DNA of 64,000 bases from Streptomyces violaceoruber (lineage in GTDB: Bacteria > Actinomycetota > Actinomycetes > Streptomycetales > Streptomycetaceae): positions 1,798,001 through 1,862,000 of the forward strand of contig NZ_CP137734.1 of assembly GCF_033406955.1 (NCBI RefSeq). Reading direction: 5' to 3'. The translations under genes were made by a program, and so were the position numbers. Below the pieces are notes generated by a model that had not been told where the DNA came from, ran no database searches, and was given only the letters and a program-made list of their open reading frames with translations. Each line of letters begins with the position of its first letter. The first letter of the stretch is position 1. Below, in pieces: positions 1 to 8,639 of the stretch.

Positions 1-969
1 TACGGCGATCATCGGCGTGGCGGTGGCCAGACCCTCCTGGCTGCCGCCCGCGCCCGCGTGGGTGACGAACAGGTCGGCCTGCTGGAGGATCGCCAACTGC
101 GGTACCCACGTGCGGACTTCCACGTTGTCCGGTACGTCGCCCAGCTCGGCCGGGTCTACGTGCCGGCCGACCTGGAGCACGGTGTGCCAGCCGGGCAGCT
201 CACCGAAGGCCCGGACGCACTCCCGGTAGAACGCGGGCTGCTTGGTGAAGGCCGAACCGAGCGAGACCAGGACGACCTTCTCCGCGCCCTCGGGACGGGC
301 CCAGTCGCCCTCGGCGGTGCGGTCCCCCTGGCAGGCGCCGACGAAGGTGTACGTCGTCTCGTCCACCCGGTCGGCGTGGGGCTGGAGCGCCTTGGGGATC
401 AGCACCAGGGAGCGGTCGGGGCGGCCGATGAACGGGTCGGGGTGGTCGGTGATCCCGTTCTCCTCCAGCCAGGTGTGGAAGCGGGCGTAGTACGCCTGCC
501 CGCGTTCGGTCTTCAGCGGCTCCTCCCACATCGGCTCGCCGACCTCCTGCTCGTACCCCTCCCAGGCGACCATGCAGGGCGACAGGGAGATCACGGGCAC
601 GTCCCAGCGGCGGCCCAGGACGCGGGCGGTGTAGGAGGCGATGTCGTGCAGGACCAGGTCCGGCTCGTCCCCCTCGTACGCCTGGGCGAGCTGCGGGAGC
701 GACTGGATCGCGTCGGCGAGGAAGGGCTCCACGTTGTCCAGGAGGGTGCTCCCCCAGGCCTCCGGGTCGGCGTCGGGGCCGGGCAGTGTGCTGTTCCAAA
801 GCTTGGGTTCGGCGCCCGCCTCGGCGACCTTGTCCGCGAGGAGCGGCGGGATCGCGTACGTCACCCGGTGCCCCCGCGCGACGAGCTCGCGGATGACCTC
901 CAGGCTGGGGTTCACGTGGCCGTGCAGGGCGATGGAGAACATGGCGATGTGCGCGGGGCGAGTGGTCAT
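1..969 (-). CDS. mgt: Macrolide glycosyltransferase (3' end outside window)
   Basis: GT1-family glycosyltransferase that inactivates macrolides by glycosylating the desosamine 2'-hydroxyl; UDP-glucose is the donor in characterised homologues. The 323 visible codons include HGHVNP at residues 16-21, around the catalytic histidine of OleD-type enzymes, and the donor-site motif THAGAGG at about 303-309. Similarity to OleD/Mgt is very high by eye. OleD is a little over 400 residues, so roughly 80-100 residues lie beyond the left edge. The gene starts 47 nt after the lrm stop on the same strand. Glycosyltransferase plus rRNA methyltransferase is the pairing known as lrm-mgt in S. lividans, so they are probably co-transcribed. 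The start is ATG at 969. Confidence 0.93.
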   Translation of the reverse strand, partial: MTTRPAHIAMFSIALHGHVNPSLEVIRELVARGHRVTYAIPPLLADKVAEAGAEPKLWNSTLPGPDADPEAWGSTLLDNVEPFLADAIQSLPQLAQAYEGDEPDLVLHDIASYTARVLGRRWDVPVISLSPCMVAWEGYEQEVGEPMWEEPLKTERGQAYYARFHTWLEENGITDHPDPFIGRPDRSLVLIPKALQPHADRVDETTYTFVGACQGDRTAEGDWARPEGAEKVVLVSLGSAFTKQPAFYRECVRAFGELPGWHTVLQVGRHVDPAELGDVPDNVEVRTWVPQLAILQQADLFVTHAGAGGSQEGLATATPMIAV

Positions 970-987
970 GCGATGACCGTATGCGAG

Positions 988-1001
988 ACGAGACGTCTCG
1001 T
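988..1001. repeat. 14-bp perfect palindrome between lrm and mgt
   Basis: The lrm-mgt spacer holds ACGAGACGTCTCGT, which is its own reverse complement. It is short and has no loop, so it is poor as a terminator. It could be a protein-binding site or an RNA-processing or dimerisation element between the two cistrons. Function is unknown. Confidence 0.4.
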
Positions 1002-1016
1002 GCAACTCTTTTCGCT

Positions 1017-1799
1017 TCATGCCGTCAACTCCTCGTGCAGCCGCAGCCACCGGTCGGGGGCGACCTCGCCGACGAGGACACCGGGATCGAGTCGCGCGGC
1101 GCGGAACGCCGCGTCCACCCGGCGCCGGGAGTGGGCGCGGCGCAGGGACGCGTGCAGCGAGCCGCCGACGCCGGAGAAGCCCAGCTCGACCAGGTCCGCC
1201 CAGTCGCGGCGGGCGGCGGCGCCGGTGAGCAGCGCAGTGGGGCGGCGTTCGATCCGGAGGATGCCGGCGTCGACGCGCGGCGCCGGGCAGAAGCGGCTGC
1301 GGCCCACCCGGCCCACCAGCCGCCACTCGTGGCGCGGCCAGGTCAGGACCGTGAGCAGGGTCCAGCGGCCGTAGTCGCCGGTGCGTTTGCGGGCGTACTC
1401 GAGCTGGGTGAGGAGGGTGGCGTCGGTGAGGCCGGGCGCGGTCAGGCACCAGTCGACGATGTCGGCGGTGCGCGAGAAGGGCACGTTCCCGGCGACGGCG
1501 AACGGGGTGCGCGGGGGCCGGGCGGTGAGGAAGTCACCGGCGACGACGTGGACGTGGGGGCTGCGCGCGAAACGGGCGCGGAGCCCGGGGACGAGCCGGG
1601 GGTCGATCTCGTAGGCGTGCAGCTCGCGGCTGCGGCGGGCGAGCGGCTCGGTGAGGGCGCCGTTGCCCGCGCCCACTTCGAGCAGGAGGGGCGGGCGCCC
1701 CCGGTCGGGGACGGCGAGGCGCGCCACACGTTCGGCGGTGGCGCGGTCGGCGAGGAAGTTCTGCGAGAGCGTGCGGGCACGCTGGGTGGGGCGGGCCAT
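1017..1799 (-). CDS. lrm: Erm-family 23S rRNA (adenine-N6) methyltransferase, lincomycin resistance
   Basis: A 260-aa Erm-type methyltransferase. The family methylates A2058 of 23S rRNA and blocks lincosamide and macrolide binding; the S. lividans Lrm enzyme is described as a monomethylase. Visible motifs are SQNFL (12-16), the SAM loop [11 protein letters not shown] (40-50), acidic EIDP (64-67), GDF (88-90) and the target-adenine motif NVPF (105-108), followed by the usual [10 protein letters not shown] segment. The ATG at 1799 has AAGGACC upstream. It is followed by mgt. A 37-codon leader ORF and alternative stems upstream (separate entries) suggest drug-inducible expression. The symbol rests on the match to the S. 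lividans gene pair; erm would also be acceptable. Confidence 0.93.
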   Translation of the reverse strand: MARPTQRARTLSQNFLADRATAERVARLAVPDRGRPPLLLEVGAGNGALTEPLARRSRELHAYEIDPRLVPGLRARFARSPHVHVVAGDFLTARPPRTPFAVAGNVPFSRTADIVDWCLTAPGLTDATLLTQLEYARKRTGDYGRWTLLTVLTWPRHEWRLVGRVGRSRFCPAPRVDAGILRIERRPTALLTGAAARRDWADLVELGFSGVGGSLHASLRRAHSRRRVDAAFRAARLDPGVLVGEVAPDRWLRLHEELTA

Positions 1800-1849
1800 G
1801 GCCTGCGGTCCTTGTCTTCCGTGACAGGAGGGGAGAAGGGCAGCCGAAG

Positions 1850-1969
1850 GCCCTGACCGGAAGACGAAGGCAAAAGGGAATGCGGAGGCTCAGCCCCGCC
1901 GCGCGCGCGTCGGACGTGCCGGACGCGTCGAGTGCGTCAGCGGCGGGGGGACCCCGGGCCGGTCAGGGC
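1850..1969 (-). promoter_or_regulatory. Candidate attenuator: competing stems in the lrm leader RNA
   Basis: Read on the minus strand, the RNA has three mutually complementary blocks. CCGGGGC (2012-2006) can pair with GCCCCGG (1977-1971), and the same block can instead pair with CCGGGG (1957-1952). In addition GCCCTGACCGG (1969-1959) is perfectly complementary over 11 nt to CCGGTCAGGGC (1860-1850), just upstream of the lrm ribosome-binding site. These pairings cannot all coexist, which is the usual design of erm attenuators. The first stem encloses the arginine-rich part of the leader ORF. No folding energies were computed. Confidence 0.55.
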
Positions 1970-2050
1970 ACCGGGGCCACGACGCATCCTGATGGAGTAC
2001 GTGCAGCCCCGGCCGAGACCGGAGTTGAAGATCGCGTTGAAAGCTGCCAC
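1937..2050 (-). CDS. Putative lrm leader peptide (37 aa, leaderless GTG start)
   Basis: A short ORF upstream of lrm that begins with GTG seven nucleotides after a good -10 box, so the transcript should start at or next to the start codon and no ribosome-binding site is needed. Codons 20-24 read Ile-Arg-Met-Arg-Arg. Arg21-Met22-Arg23 fits the Arg/Lys-X-Arg/Lys pattern at which macrolide-bound ribosomes are known to arrest. The remainder is Gly/Pro-rich. Its stop lies inside the set of competing stems. Known biology: many erm genes are induced through drug-dependent stalling on a leader peptide. That this ORF does so is inference; the length and start are read directly. Confidence 0.55.
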   Translation of the reverse strand: MAAFNAIFNSGLGRGCTYSIRMRRGPGALTGPGSPRR

Positions 2051-2057
2051 GGAGGGG

Positions 2058-2087
2058 ACGTTAGGCGGGCGCGTGGCCGCCGGGCAA
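2058..2087 (-). promoter_or_regulatory. Predicted promoter of the lrm leader
   Basis: On the minus strand TTGCCC (2087-2082), an 18-nt spacer and TAACGT (2063-2058) make a good housekeeping-type promoter. An A-tract lies just upstream of the -35 (TTTT on the plus strand at 2092-2095). WhiB7/WblC-controlled promoters carry AT-rich DNA adjacent to the -35 box, so control by that regulator is plausible but unproven. The predicted start point falls at about 2050, the first base of the leader GTG. Confidence 0.6.
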
Positions 2088-2109
2088 CGGGTTTTCGCGC
2101 GGGCGGCCG

Positions 2110-3402
2110 TCAGCGCTGGTAGCGGGCGAGTACGAGGTTGCCGTCCTCCTCCAGCCTGTGCCGCAGTTCGTCCATGCCGATCGCCCCGCTGTAGTACTCC
2201 TGGAGCGCCGGGGTCGCCACCTTGTCCTTCCACTCGGCGTAGCCCCGCACGGACTGCGCGGGCGCCGGGCGCAGGTGGGCGGCGAGCGCCGTGCCGGTGG
2301 CCCAGCCCCGCTCGGCCGTGTGCAGGGCGGGGTCCTTCAGGGCCTGCTCCCCGGTGGGCAGCATCCAGTCGCCGAGCGCGAGGCGCACCATGTTGTCCGG
2401 CTGGAGGAGGAAGTCGACGAACGCGGCGGCCTCCTTCTTGTGCGGGCTGTCCTCGGCGACGGACAGGGTCTGCGGGCTCACCCCCTGGGCGAGCCCGTCG
2501 GCGCCGGCCGGGGCGGGCAGCACCTGCCAGTCGAAGCCCTCGGGTGCCTGCTGCTCGATCTGCTGGCGGTAGGAGAAGCCGAGCGGCACCATCGCGTACT
2601 TGCCCGCGAAGAAGCCGGGCAGGGTGTCGGAGCCGCCGCTGCCCAGAGTGGTCGGCGAGGCGCTGCGGTCGGTGTTGACCTGGTCGTGGACGGTGCGGGG
2701 CACCACCTGGTCGCCCTCCTCGAAGCGGACGGTCACCTTTCCGTCGGCGCCCCGGTGGAAGAGCTTGCCGCCGGTGGACAGGGAGAGGTTGAGCGTGGCG
2801 GAGACGGGCTCCTTGAGCGGCCAGGCCACCCCGTACCTGCCGTCGCCGCTCAGCTCCTTCGTCACCTGCCGGAACTCCGCCCAGCTCCAAGGGTGTTCCG
2901 GCGTCGGGATCCGGACGCCGGACTTCTTGAGCAGGGTGGCGTTGGCGATCAGCACCCGCGGTTCCTGGAGGAACGGCACTCCGTAGACACCGTCGCCGAA
3001 GGTGACCGTCTCCCAGCTGCGTTGCGGTATGTCCGACTTCAGCCGCGCGGGCAGCAGTCCGGTGAGGTCGGCGAGGTAGCCGCCGTAGGCGAAGTCGGCG
3101 AGGTCGTCGGAGGCGTCGTGGATGATGTCGGGCGCCTCGCCGCCCTCGAAGGAGGTGAGCAGTTGGTCGTGGACGCTGTCCCAGCTGCCCTGGACGTACT
3201 CGACGCGCACGTCCGGGTGGGTGGCGTTCCACTTCCGCACCAGTTCCTTGTTGGCCTTCACCGACTCGTCCTGCCAGGCCAGGGACTGGAAGCGGAGGGT
3301 GATCCGGCCGTCGTCCGCCCCGTCGCCGCCGTCCGAGCAGCCCGCGAGCAGCAGGACGGCACAGGCGAACAGGGTGAGGATCCTCGTACGCGTCCGCGTC
3401 AT
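2110..3402 (-). CDS. Sugar ABC transporter solute-binding lipoprotein
   Basis: Extracellular binding protein of a CUT1-type carbohydrate importer, 430 aa. The N-terminus MTRTRTR is followed by a hydrophobic segment and a lipobox LLAGC with Cys22 as the lipidated residue, so it is anchored outside the membrane. The body has the family-1 pattern: an early domain with PDIIHDASDD, a hinge region, and aromatic-rich segments such as HPWSWAEF. Its start shares one base with the stop of the upstream permease gene (TGATG), so translation is coupled. The substrate cannot be read from sequence. No ATPase gene is present; such systems in Streptomyces usually share MsiK. Confidence 0.92.
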   Translation of the reverse strand: MTRTRTRILTLFACAVLLLAGCSDGGDGADDGRITLRFQSLAWQDESVKANKELVRKWNATHPDVRVEYVQGSWDSVHDQLLTSFEGGEAPDIIHDASDDLADFAYGGYLADLTGLLPARLKSDIPQRSWETVTFGDGVYGVPFLQEPRVLIANATLLKKSGVRIPTPEHPWSWAEFRQVTKELSGDGRYGVAWPLKEPVSATLNLSLSTGGKLFHRGADGKVTVRFEEGDQVVPRTVHDQVNTDRSASPTTLGSGGSDTLPGFFAGKYAMVPLGFSYRQQIEQQAPEGFDWQVLPAPAGADGLAQGVSPQTLSVAEDSPHKKEAAAFVDFLLQPDNMVRLALGDWMLPTGEQALKDPALHTAERGWATGTALAAHLRPAPAQSVRGYAEWKDKVATPALQEYYSGAIGMDELRHRLEEDGNLVLARYQR

Positions 3403-4235
3403 CAGCTCTTCACCGCCCCGGCGAGCATGCCGCCCGTGATCCGCCGCTGGATGAGGGCGAAGACCACCAGCGAGGGCAGGGTGGCGAGGAAGGCGGCCGC
3501 GGCGAGCGGTCCGAGGTCGGCGACGCCCTCGGCGCCGATGAAGTGGGTGAGGATCACGGGCAGGGTCTGTTTCTCCGGGGTCTTCAGCAGCACCAGGGCG
3601 AAGAAGAACTCGTTCCACGCGGTGATGAAGGCGAACAGGGCCGTGGCCACGATGCCGGGCGCGAGCAGCGGCGCGGTCACCGAGACCAGGGTCCGCAGCC
3701 GTCCGGCGCCGTCGACCGCGGCCGCCTCCTCCAGTTCGCGCGGCACGGCGCGGACGTATCCGGCCAGCATCCACAGCGCGAACGGCAGCGACCAGACGAC
3801 GTACACCATGACCAGGCCGGGGACGGAGTTGATCAGGCCGAGGTTCTTCAGGACCAGGAACAGCGGGATGATCAGCAGGACGAAGGGGAAGGCCTGGCCG
3901 ACCACGACCCACCCGGTGGCCGCCTTGGCGAGCCGGCCGCGGCGGCGGGCCATGACGTACGCCATCGGGGTCGCGATCAGCACCGCGATCACGGCGGCGC
4001 CGAGCGCGGCGAGCAGGGAGTTGAGCCCGGCGTGCAGCAGCGGCTGCTCGTCGAAGGCCTGCCGGAAGTTGTCGAGGGTGGGGTTCTTGGGGATCCAGGT
4101 GGGGTGCAGACTGGCCAGCTCGCGCGGCGGCTTGAAGGCGATGGAGATCAGCCACAGGAACGGGAAGGCCAGGAAGACCAGGTAGGCGAGCAGCGCCGCG
4201 TACTGGCCGGTGCGGGCCGCGGTCGAGGTCCTCAC
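3402..4235 (-). CDS. Sugar ABC transporter permease (MalG type)
   Basis: A 277-aa inner-membrane permease with about six hydrophobic segments and the EAA loop ELEEAAAVDGAG at residues 167-178, which contacts the ATPase. Length and the motif close to the C-terminal third are typical of MalG/UgpE-like proteins. It overlaps the upstream permease gene by 4 nt and abuts the binding-protein gene, so the three form one operon. It imports a carbohydrate of unknown identity. Confidence 0.92.
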   Translation of the reverse strand: MRTSTAARTGQYAALLAYLVFLAFPFLWLISIAFKPPRELASLHPTWIPKNPTLDNFRQAFDEQPLLHAGLNSLLAALGAAVIAVLIATPMAYVMARRRGRLAKAATGWVVVGQAFPFVLLIIPLFLVLKNLGLINSVPGLVMVYVVWSLPFALWMLAGYVRAVPRELEEAAAVDGAGRLRTLVSVTAPLLAPGIVATALFAFITAWNEFFFALVLLKTPEKQTLPVILTHFIGAEGVADLGPLAAAAFLATLPSLVVFALIQRRITGGMLAGAVKS

Positions 4236-5179
4236 GCCTCGTCACCCCCCTTGGCCCCGCCCCGGAGCCGTCCGGCGAGGAAGACGGCCAGCAGAATCGA
4301 GATCACGGCGACCATCACGCAGCCCATGGCCGCCGCATAGCCGAACTGGCCGTAGCGAAAGGCCTCTTCGTAGGCGAAGAGCATGGGCAGCCGGGTGCGG
4401 CCGCCGGGGCCGCCGTTGGTCAGCACGTAGACCAGGGCGAAGGAGTTGAGGTTCCAGATGAGGTTGAGCGCGGTGATGGCGAGCGCGACGGGCCTGAGGG
4501 CGGGCCAGGTGACCGTGCAAAAGCGGCGCCAGGCTCCCGCGCCGTCCACCGCGGCCGCCTCGTGCAGCTCGCGCGGGGTGTTCTGGAGCCCGGCGAGCAG
4601 GGCGACCGTCGTCTGCGGCATACCGGCCCAGACGCCGACGACGACGACGGCGGGCAGGGCGGTGCCGAGGCCGCTGAGCCAGTCGTGGCCGTTTCCGAGG
4701 CCGAGGTCGCGCAGGGTCTCGTTGAGGATGCCCGCGTCCGCGTTGTAGACCAGCCGCCACATGATGCCGACGACGACCTCGGGCATCGCCCAGGGGATGA
4801 TCGCCAGGGCCCGGGTCAGCCAGCGCAGCCGGAGGTTCTGGTTGAGCAGCAGGGCGAGACCGAGGGCGAGCAGGAACTGCGGCACGGTCACCGCGACGGC
4901 CCACACCAGGCCGATCCGGAACGACTCCCAGAAGAGCGTGTCGTGCAGCAGGTCCCGGAAGTTCAGGGCGCCGATCCACTCGGTGGGCTCCGTGCGGCCC
5001 GACTGGGCGTCGGTGAACGCCAGCAGGACGCCGTACAGCAGCGGCCCGACGCTGAGGATCAGGATCGGGATCAGCGCGGGCAGCACCAGGAACCAGGCGC
5101 CGTGGTCCGGCGCGCCCCGAGGGGCGTCCGGGCCGGGCGCACGGTGCGCCGGCCTTCTCGACTCGGTCACCAATGTCAC
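4232..5179 (-). CDS. Sugar ABC transporter permease (MalF type)
   Basis: First gene of the importer operon, 315 aa, with an N-terminal cytoplasmic stretch, six predicted membrane segments and the EAA loop ELHEAAAVDGAG at 204-215. The GTG start at 5179 is supported by AAAGGGG nine nucleotides upstream. It is divergent from the kinase gene at 5341, and the roughly 160-bp gap must contain both promoters. I could not identify an operator for a LacI-type repressor. Confidence 0.92.
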   Translation of the reverse strand: MTLVTESRRPAHRAPGPDAPRGAPDHGAWFLVLPALIPILILSVGPLLYGVLLAFTDAQSGRTEPTEWIGALNFRDLLHDTLFWESFRIGLVWAVAVTVPQFLLALGLALLLNQNLRLRWLTRALAIIPWAMPEVVVGIMWRLVYNADAGILNETLRDLGLGNGHDWLSGLGTALPAVVVVGVWAGMPQTTVALLAGLQNTPRELHEAAAVDGAGAWRRFCTVTWPALRPVALAITALNLIWNLNSFALVYVLTNGGPGGRTRLPMLFAYEEAFRYGQFGYAAAMGCVMVAVISILLAVFLAGRLRGGAKGGDEA

Positions 5180-5340
5180 GTAATCAACCCCTTTGCGCGG
5201 CTCGGACGGGCCTGGTCATGGTCGTGAAGTGACCGCGTCCCGTCAAGAGCCCCCGACATGCTCCCACCTGTGCGAATGGGACACTGACCGGCGGACGGCG
5301 GGAACCGGCATGAACAGCATGAACACGGAGGCACGAGACG

Positions 5341-6207
5341 ATGGACGAGGCACGGGCGCGGGAGGTGCTGGCCGCGGCGGGGGTACTGCCCGGCCCGGCG
5401 TCGGAGGCGCGGCTGCTGGCCCTCGGCGAGAACGCGGTGTTCGCCGCGGGTGACCTGGCGGTCAAGGTGGGCCGCGACGCGGAACTCCTCGGGCGGGCAC
5501 GCCGGGAACTGGCCGTCGCACTCTGGCTGGAGGAGGCGGGCGTCCCGGCGGTGCGGGCGGCGGAGGCGACGGCCCTGTTCGTCGACGGGCACCCCGTGAC
5601 GGTGTGGCGGCGGCTGCCCGAACCGGTGCGGCCCACCGAGCCGCGGGACGTGGCCGCGCTGCTCCGGCTCGTCCACGAGCTGGCCCTCCCCTCCTCCTTC
5701 GAGCTGCCGCCCCGCGAGCTGCTCGGCGGTGTGGAACGCTGGCTGCGCCTGGCGGGCGACGTGATCGACCCCGCGGACGCCGCGTATCTGCGTGAGCGCC
5801 GGGACGGCTTCGCGTCGGCGGCCGCCGCGCTCACCCCGCACCTGACGCCGGGTCCGATCCACGGGGACGCGCTGCCCCGCAATGTGCACGTCGGTCCCGA
5901 CGGGCCGGTCCTGATCGACCTGGAGACCTTCTCCGCCGACCTGCGCGAGCACGACCTCGTGGTGATGGCGCTGAGCCGGGACCGCTACGGGCTGCCTGCC
6001 GAGGCGTACGACGCCTTCACCGCGACCTACGGCTGGGACGTGCGCGAGTGGGACGGGTGCGCGGTGCTGCGCGGCGCCCGGGAGACCGCGAGCTGCGCGT
6101 GGGTGGCCCAGCACGCCCCGAGCAACCCCAAGGCACTGGCCGAGTTCGAGCGCAGGGTGGCGTCGCTGCGGGACGAGGACCCCGAGGTGCGCTGGTACCC
6201 CTTCTGA
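5341..6207 (+). CDS. Aminoglycoside phosphotransferase-family kinase
   Basis: A 288-aa APH-fold protein. Catalytic residues are intact: HGDALPRN (His174, Asp176, Asn181) and the metal-binding Asp193 in LIDLET. Family members phosphorylate small molecules such as aminoglycosides, choline or sugars; nothing in the sequence fixes the substrate. The ATG has GGAGG ten nucleotides upstream. It is divergent from the sugar-importer operon, so a role in metabolising the imported compound is possible but speculative. Contrast the APH-fold gene at 17558, which has lost these residues. Confidence 0.85.
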   Translation: MDEARAREVLAAAGVLPGPASEARLLALGENAVFAAGDLAVKVGRDAELLGRARRELAVALWLEEAGVPAVRAAEATALFVDGHPVTVWRRLPEPVRPTEPRDVAALLRLVHELALPSSFELPPRELLGGVERWLRLAGDVIDPADAAYLRERRDGFASAAAALTPHLTPGPIHGDALPRNVHVGPDGPVLIDLETFSADLREHDLVVMALSRDRYGLPAEAYDAFTATYGWDVREWDGCAVLRGARETASCAWVAQHAPSNPKALAEFERRVASLRDEDPEVRWYPF

Positions 6208-6265
6208 CGCGCTGGTGCCCCGTCCGACCCGGGGGTGCGCCGGGCCGGGCGGTGACGGCGCCGGG

Positions 6266-7000
6266 TCAGACCCGCTCGTCGGCCGGCTCCCCGGCCGACT
6301 CGCGCAGCGGCCAGGTCCCGTCGACGACGGCCGTGGCGTCGCCCTTGCGGCGCAGGAAGCTCTGGAAGTCCGCCGCCCACTCGGCGTACCACTCGATCTG
6401 GCGGCGGTGCAGCTCCGCCGGACCGAGGGCCGCGACCTTGGGGTGGCGGCCGGCTATCGCGCAGGCGAGCCGGGCCGCCGCGAGGGCGTCGGCCGTGGCG
6501 TCGTGGGCGGCGTCGAGCCGGACTCCGTACTCCCGGCAGACCGCTTCCAGGTTGCGCTTGCCCCTGCGGTAGCGGTCGACGGAGCGGTCGATCGTGTACG
6601 GGTCGATGACCGGGGCGGGGTCCAGTCCGCCCAGCCGCTCGCGCAGGGACGGCAGCGCGTGGCGCCGCAGTTCGGCGGCGAGCAGGGTGAGGTCGAAGGC
6701 CGCGTTGTAGGCGACGACCGGGACGCCCGCCTTCCAGTGGTCCACGAGGACCGTGGCGATGGCGTCCGCGACCTGGTCGGCGGGCCGGCCCTCGCGGGCC
6801 GCGCGTTCGTTGCTGATGCCGTGCACCGCGACCGCGTCCGCCGGGATCTCCACTCCGGGGTCGGCCAGCCACTCCCGCCGGCCGAGCGGCTCCGAGCCCC
6901 TGACCTCGATCACGGCTCCCGTGACGATGCGCGCCTCGCGCGGATCGGTGCCCGTCGTCTCCAGGTCGAAGCCGATCAGCAGCTCCCGGTGCCAGCCCAT
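6266..7000 (-). CDS. DnaQ-type 3'-5' exonuclease (DEDDh)
   Basis: A 244-aa exonuclease of the DNA polymerase III epsilon family, probably acting in proofreading or DNA repair. All acidic residues are visible: DLET (Asp12, Glu14, Exo I), YNAAFD (Asp103, Exo II) and HDATAD (His166, Asp171, Exo III). The ATG at 7000 follows GAAGGGGGA, a strong ribosome-binding site. The frame stays open upstream to about 7066, but that extension lacks a site of comparable quality. It is shorter than dedicated epsilon subunits fused to other domains and stands alone. Confidence 0.88.
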   Translation of the reverse strand: MGWHRELLIGFDLETTGTDPREARIVTGAVIEVRGSEPLGRREWLADPGVEIPADAVAVHGISNERAAREGRPADQVADAIATVLVDHWKAGVPVVAYNAAFDLTLLAAELRRHALPSLRERLGGLDPAPVIDPYTIDRSVDRYRRGKRNLEAVCREYGVRLDAAHDATADALAAARLACAIAGRHPKVAALGPAELHRRQIEWYAEWAADFQSFLRRKGDATAVVDGTWPLRESAGEPADERV

Positions 7001-7114
7001 GGGCGGTCCCCCTTCTTGGTGGTGCGTTCCCCCAGTGGTCTCCACCCTCGCACGGGCCACTGACAATCAGAGGATCGCATTCCGCTTACCGCCGCACCGA
7101 CCCCGGGCCCGCCT

Positions 7115-8362
7115 TCACGACACCGGCCTCGAATCCGCCCACATCAGCTCGAATTCCTCACGGTAGGTGGGGAAAAGTCCCGCCTCGTCGACGCGGTCCG
7201 ACTTCACGACCTTTCCGCCGTTCCGCCCGTTGCGCAGGACCAGGACCGGCGCTTCCATGCCCCGGGTGCGGCGCAGGTAGGACTGCACCACAGCGATGCC
7301 GTCGGCGCCGTCGCCGTCGACGAGGTAGGCCGTGAAGCGGGGCGTCTCGTCGAAGACCTGGATCTCGAAGGCGCCCGGGTCCCGCAGCCGGGCCCGTACC
7401 CGGCGCATGTGCAGGATGTTCATCTCCACGGCGCGGCTCAGCTCGCCCCGCTTGATGCCCAGTTCGCGCTCGCGGCGCTTGATCGCGCTGGAGGCCGGGT
7501 TCAGGAAGAGCAGCCGTACCCGGCCGCCGCCCTCGGCCATCCGCAGCAGGCGGCGGCCGGAGAAGTTCTGCACGAGCAGGTTGAGGCCGATACCGAGGGC
7601 GTCCACGCGGCGGGCGCTGCCGAACAGGTCCTCGGCCGGGAACTGGCGCAGCAGCCGCACCCGGTCCGAGTGCACGGCGACCACGTCGGCGTAGCGGTCC
7701 CCGACCAGGTCCTCCACGGCGTCCACCGGGAGCCGGCGCGCGGACGGCACGTCGCTGCCCGCGCCGAGCACCTCGAGGAGTCGCGCCGAGGCCCGCTCGG
7801 CCTGGTTCAGGACCGCCTCGGACAGGGCCCGGTTGCGGGAGACGACGTTGCGGGTGACCTCCAGCTCGTCCAGGGCGAGTTCGACGTCGCGGCGCTCGTC
7901 CACGTAGGGCTCGAAGCAGGGCCAGTGCTGCACCATCAGCTCGCGCAGCTGGGGCAGGGTGAGGAAGGAGAGGACGTTGTCGTCGGCCGGGTCGAGCAGG
8001 TAGCCCTTGCGGCGGCTGACCTCGCGGACCGCGACGGCGCGCTGCACCCACTCCTGGCCGGCGGGTCCGGCGGCGGCGACCACCCAGTCGTCGCCGTGGA
8101 CCGGTTCGTAGACCGGCCGCAGGACGGCGGCCACGACCGCGCGCAGCCGCTGCTCGACCAGATTGAGCCAGATGTAGGCCCGGCCCGCCCGCTGCGCACG
8201 CGTGCGCACCTCGTGCCAGGCCGCCGCGTCCCAGTCCAGTTCCGGACCGATCGCGCCCGCGTTCATCGGCCGCGCCAGGGACACCGCGCCGGGCGGGACG
8301 TCCGTGGAGTTCCCCTGGTGACCGTCGTCACCAGGAGGCAGCTCCAGCCCTCCCGAGCCCAC
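7115..8362 (-). CDS. HEPN-domain protein of the SAV2148 type
   Basis: A 415-aa cytoplasmic protein resembling the Streptomyces family named after SAV2148, with a HEPN-like helical region near the N-terminus (around DAAAWHEVRTRAQRAGRAYI). No membrane segment is seen. The C-terminal half is rich in Arg and charged helices. HEPN domains often bind nucleotides or act as RNases; I do not see a clear R-x4-6-H active site, so no activity is claimed. I prefer the GTG at 8362 (GGAAGG ten nucleotides upstream); 8416 is an alternative. Function is unknown. Confidence 0.72.
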   Translation of the reverse strand: MGSGGLELPPGDDGHQGNSTDVPPGAVSLARPMNAGAIGPELDWDAAAWHEVRTRAQRAGRAYIWLNLVEQRLRAVVAAVLRPVYEPVHGDDWVVAAAGPAGQEWVQRAVAVREVSRRKGYLLDPADDNVLSFLTLPQLRELMVQHWPCFEPYVDERRDVELALDELEVTRNVVSRNRALSEAVLNQAERASARLLEVLGAGSDVPSARRLPVDAVEDLVGDRYADVVAVHSDRVRLLRQFPAEDLFGSARRVDALGIGLNLLVQNFSGRRLLRMAEGGGRVRLLFLNPASSAIKRRERELGIKRGELSRAVEMNILHMRRVRARLRDPGAFEIQVFDETPRFTAYLVDGDGADGIAVVQSYLRRTRGMEAPVLVLRNGRNGGKVVKSDRVDEAGLFPTYREEFELMWADSRPVS

Positions 8363-8639
8363 CCGAGTACCGCCTTCCGCTCCCCCGGACACACTGCCGG
8401 GGACACCCCGTCCCAACGATCAAGGAAGGGTACTCCGGTAGCGGTCCGCGGTGCAGCCCGATGGACGGGCCGGTTTTGCCAACCTCCTTGATCCGCGGGC
8501 GCGTTCCGCTCGCGCTCACACCGGGGAGTGAGCGGATTCATAGCGGTGACGTGGCCGGGTGGCGCGACGGTGGTTCCGCGCCCCTCGCGGGGGCCCGTGC
8601 GGAGGGAACGCCTCCTGGGTGGGTAGGAGGACGTACGTG
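8363..8639. other. Non-coding stretch upstream of the HEPN gene
   Basis: No convincing gene. It must hold the promoter of the HEPN-protein gene. A 9-bp inverted repeat, GATCAAGGA (8418-8426) and TCCTTGATC (8485-8493), flanks most of the likely promoter and could be a regulator site. Open frames here are GC-driven and lack ribosome-binding sites. Confidence 0.4.

Noticed and set aside
58..1374. Long forward-strand frame opposite mgt and lrm
   Set aside because: The opposite strand carries complete family motifs (HAGAGG, NVPF); the forward product matches nothing recognisable.
3403..4245. N-terminal extension of the sugar-binding protein into the permease gene
   Set aside because: It is the shadow of the permease frame; the real start is the ATG at 3402 followed by a lipoprotein signal.
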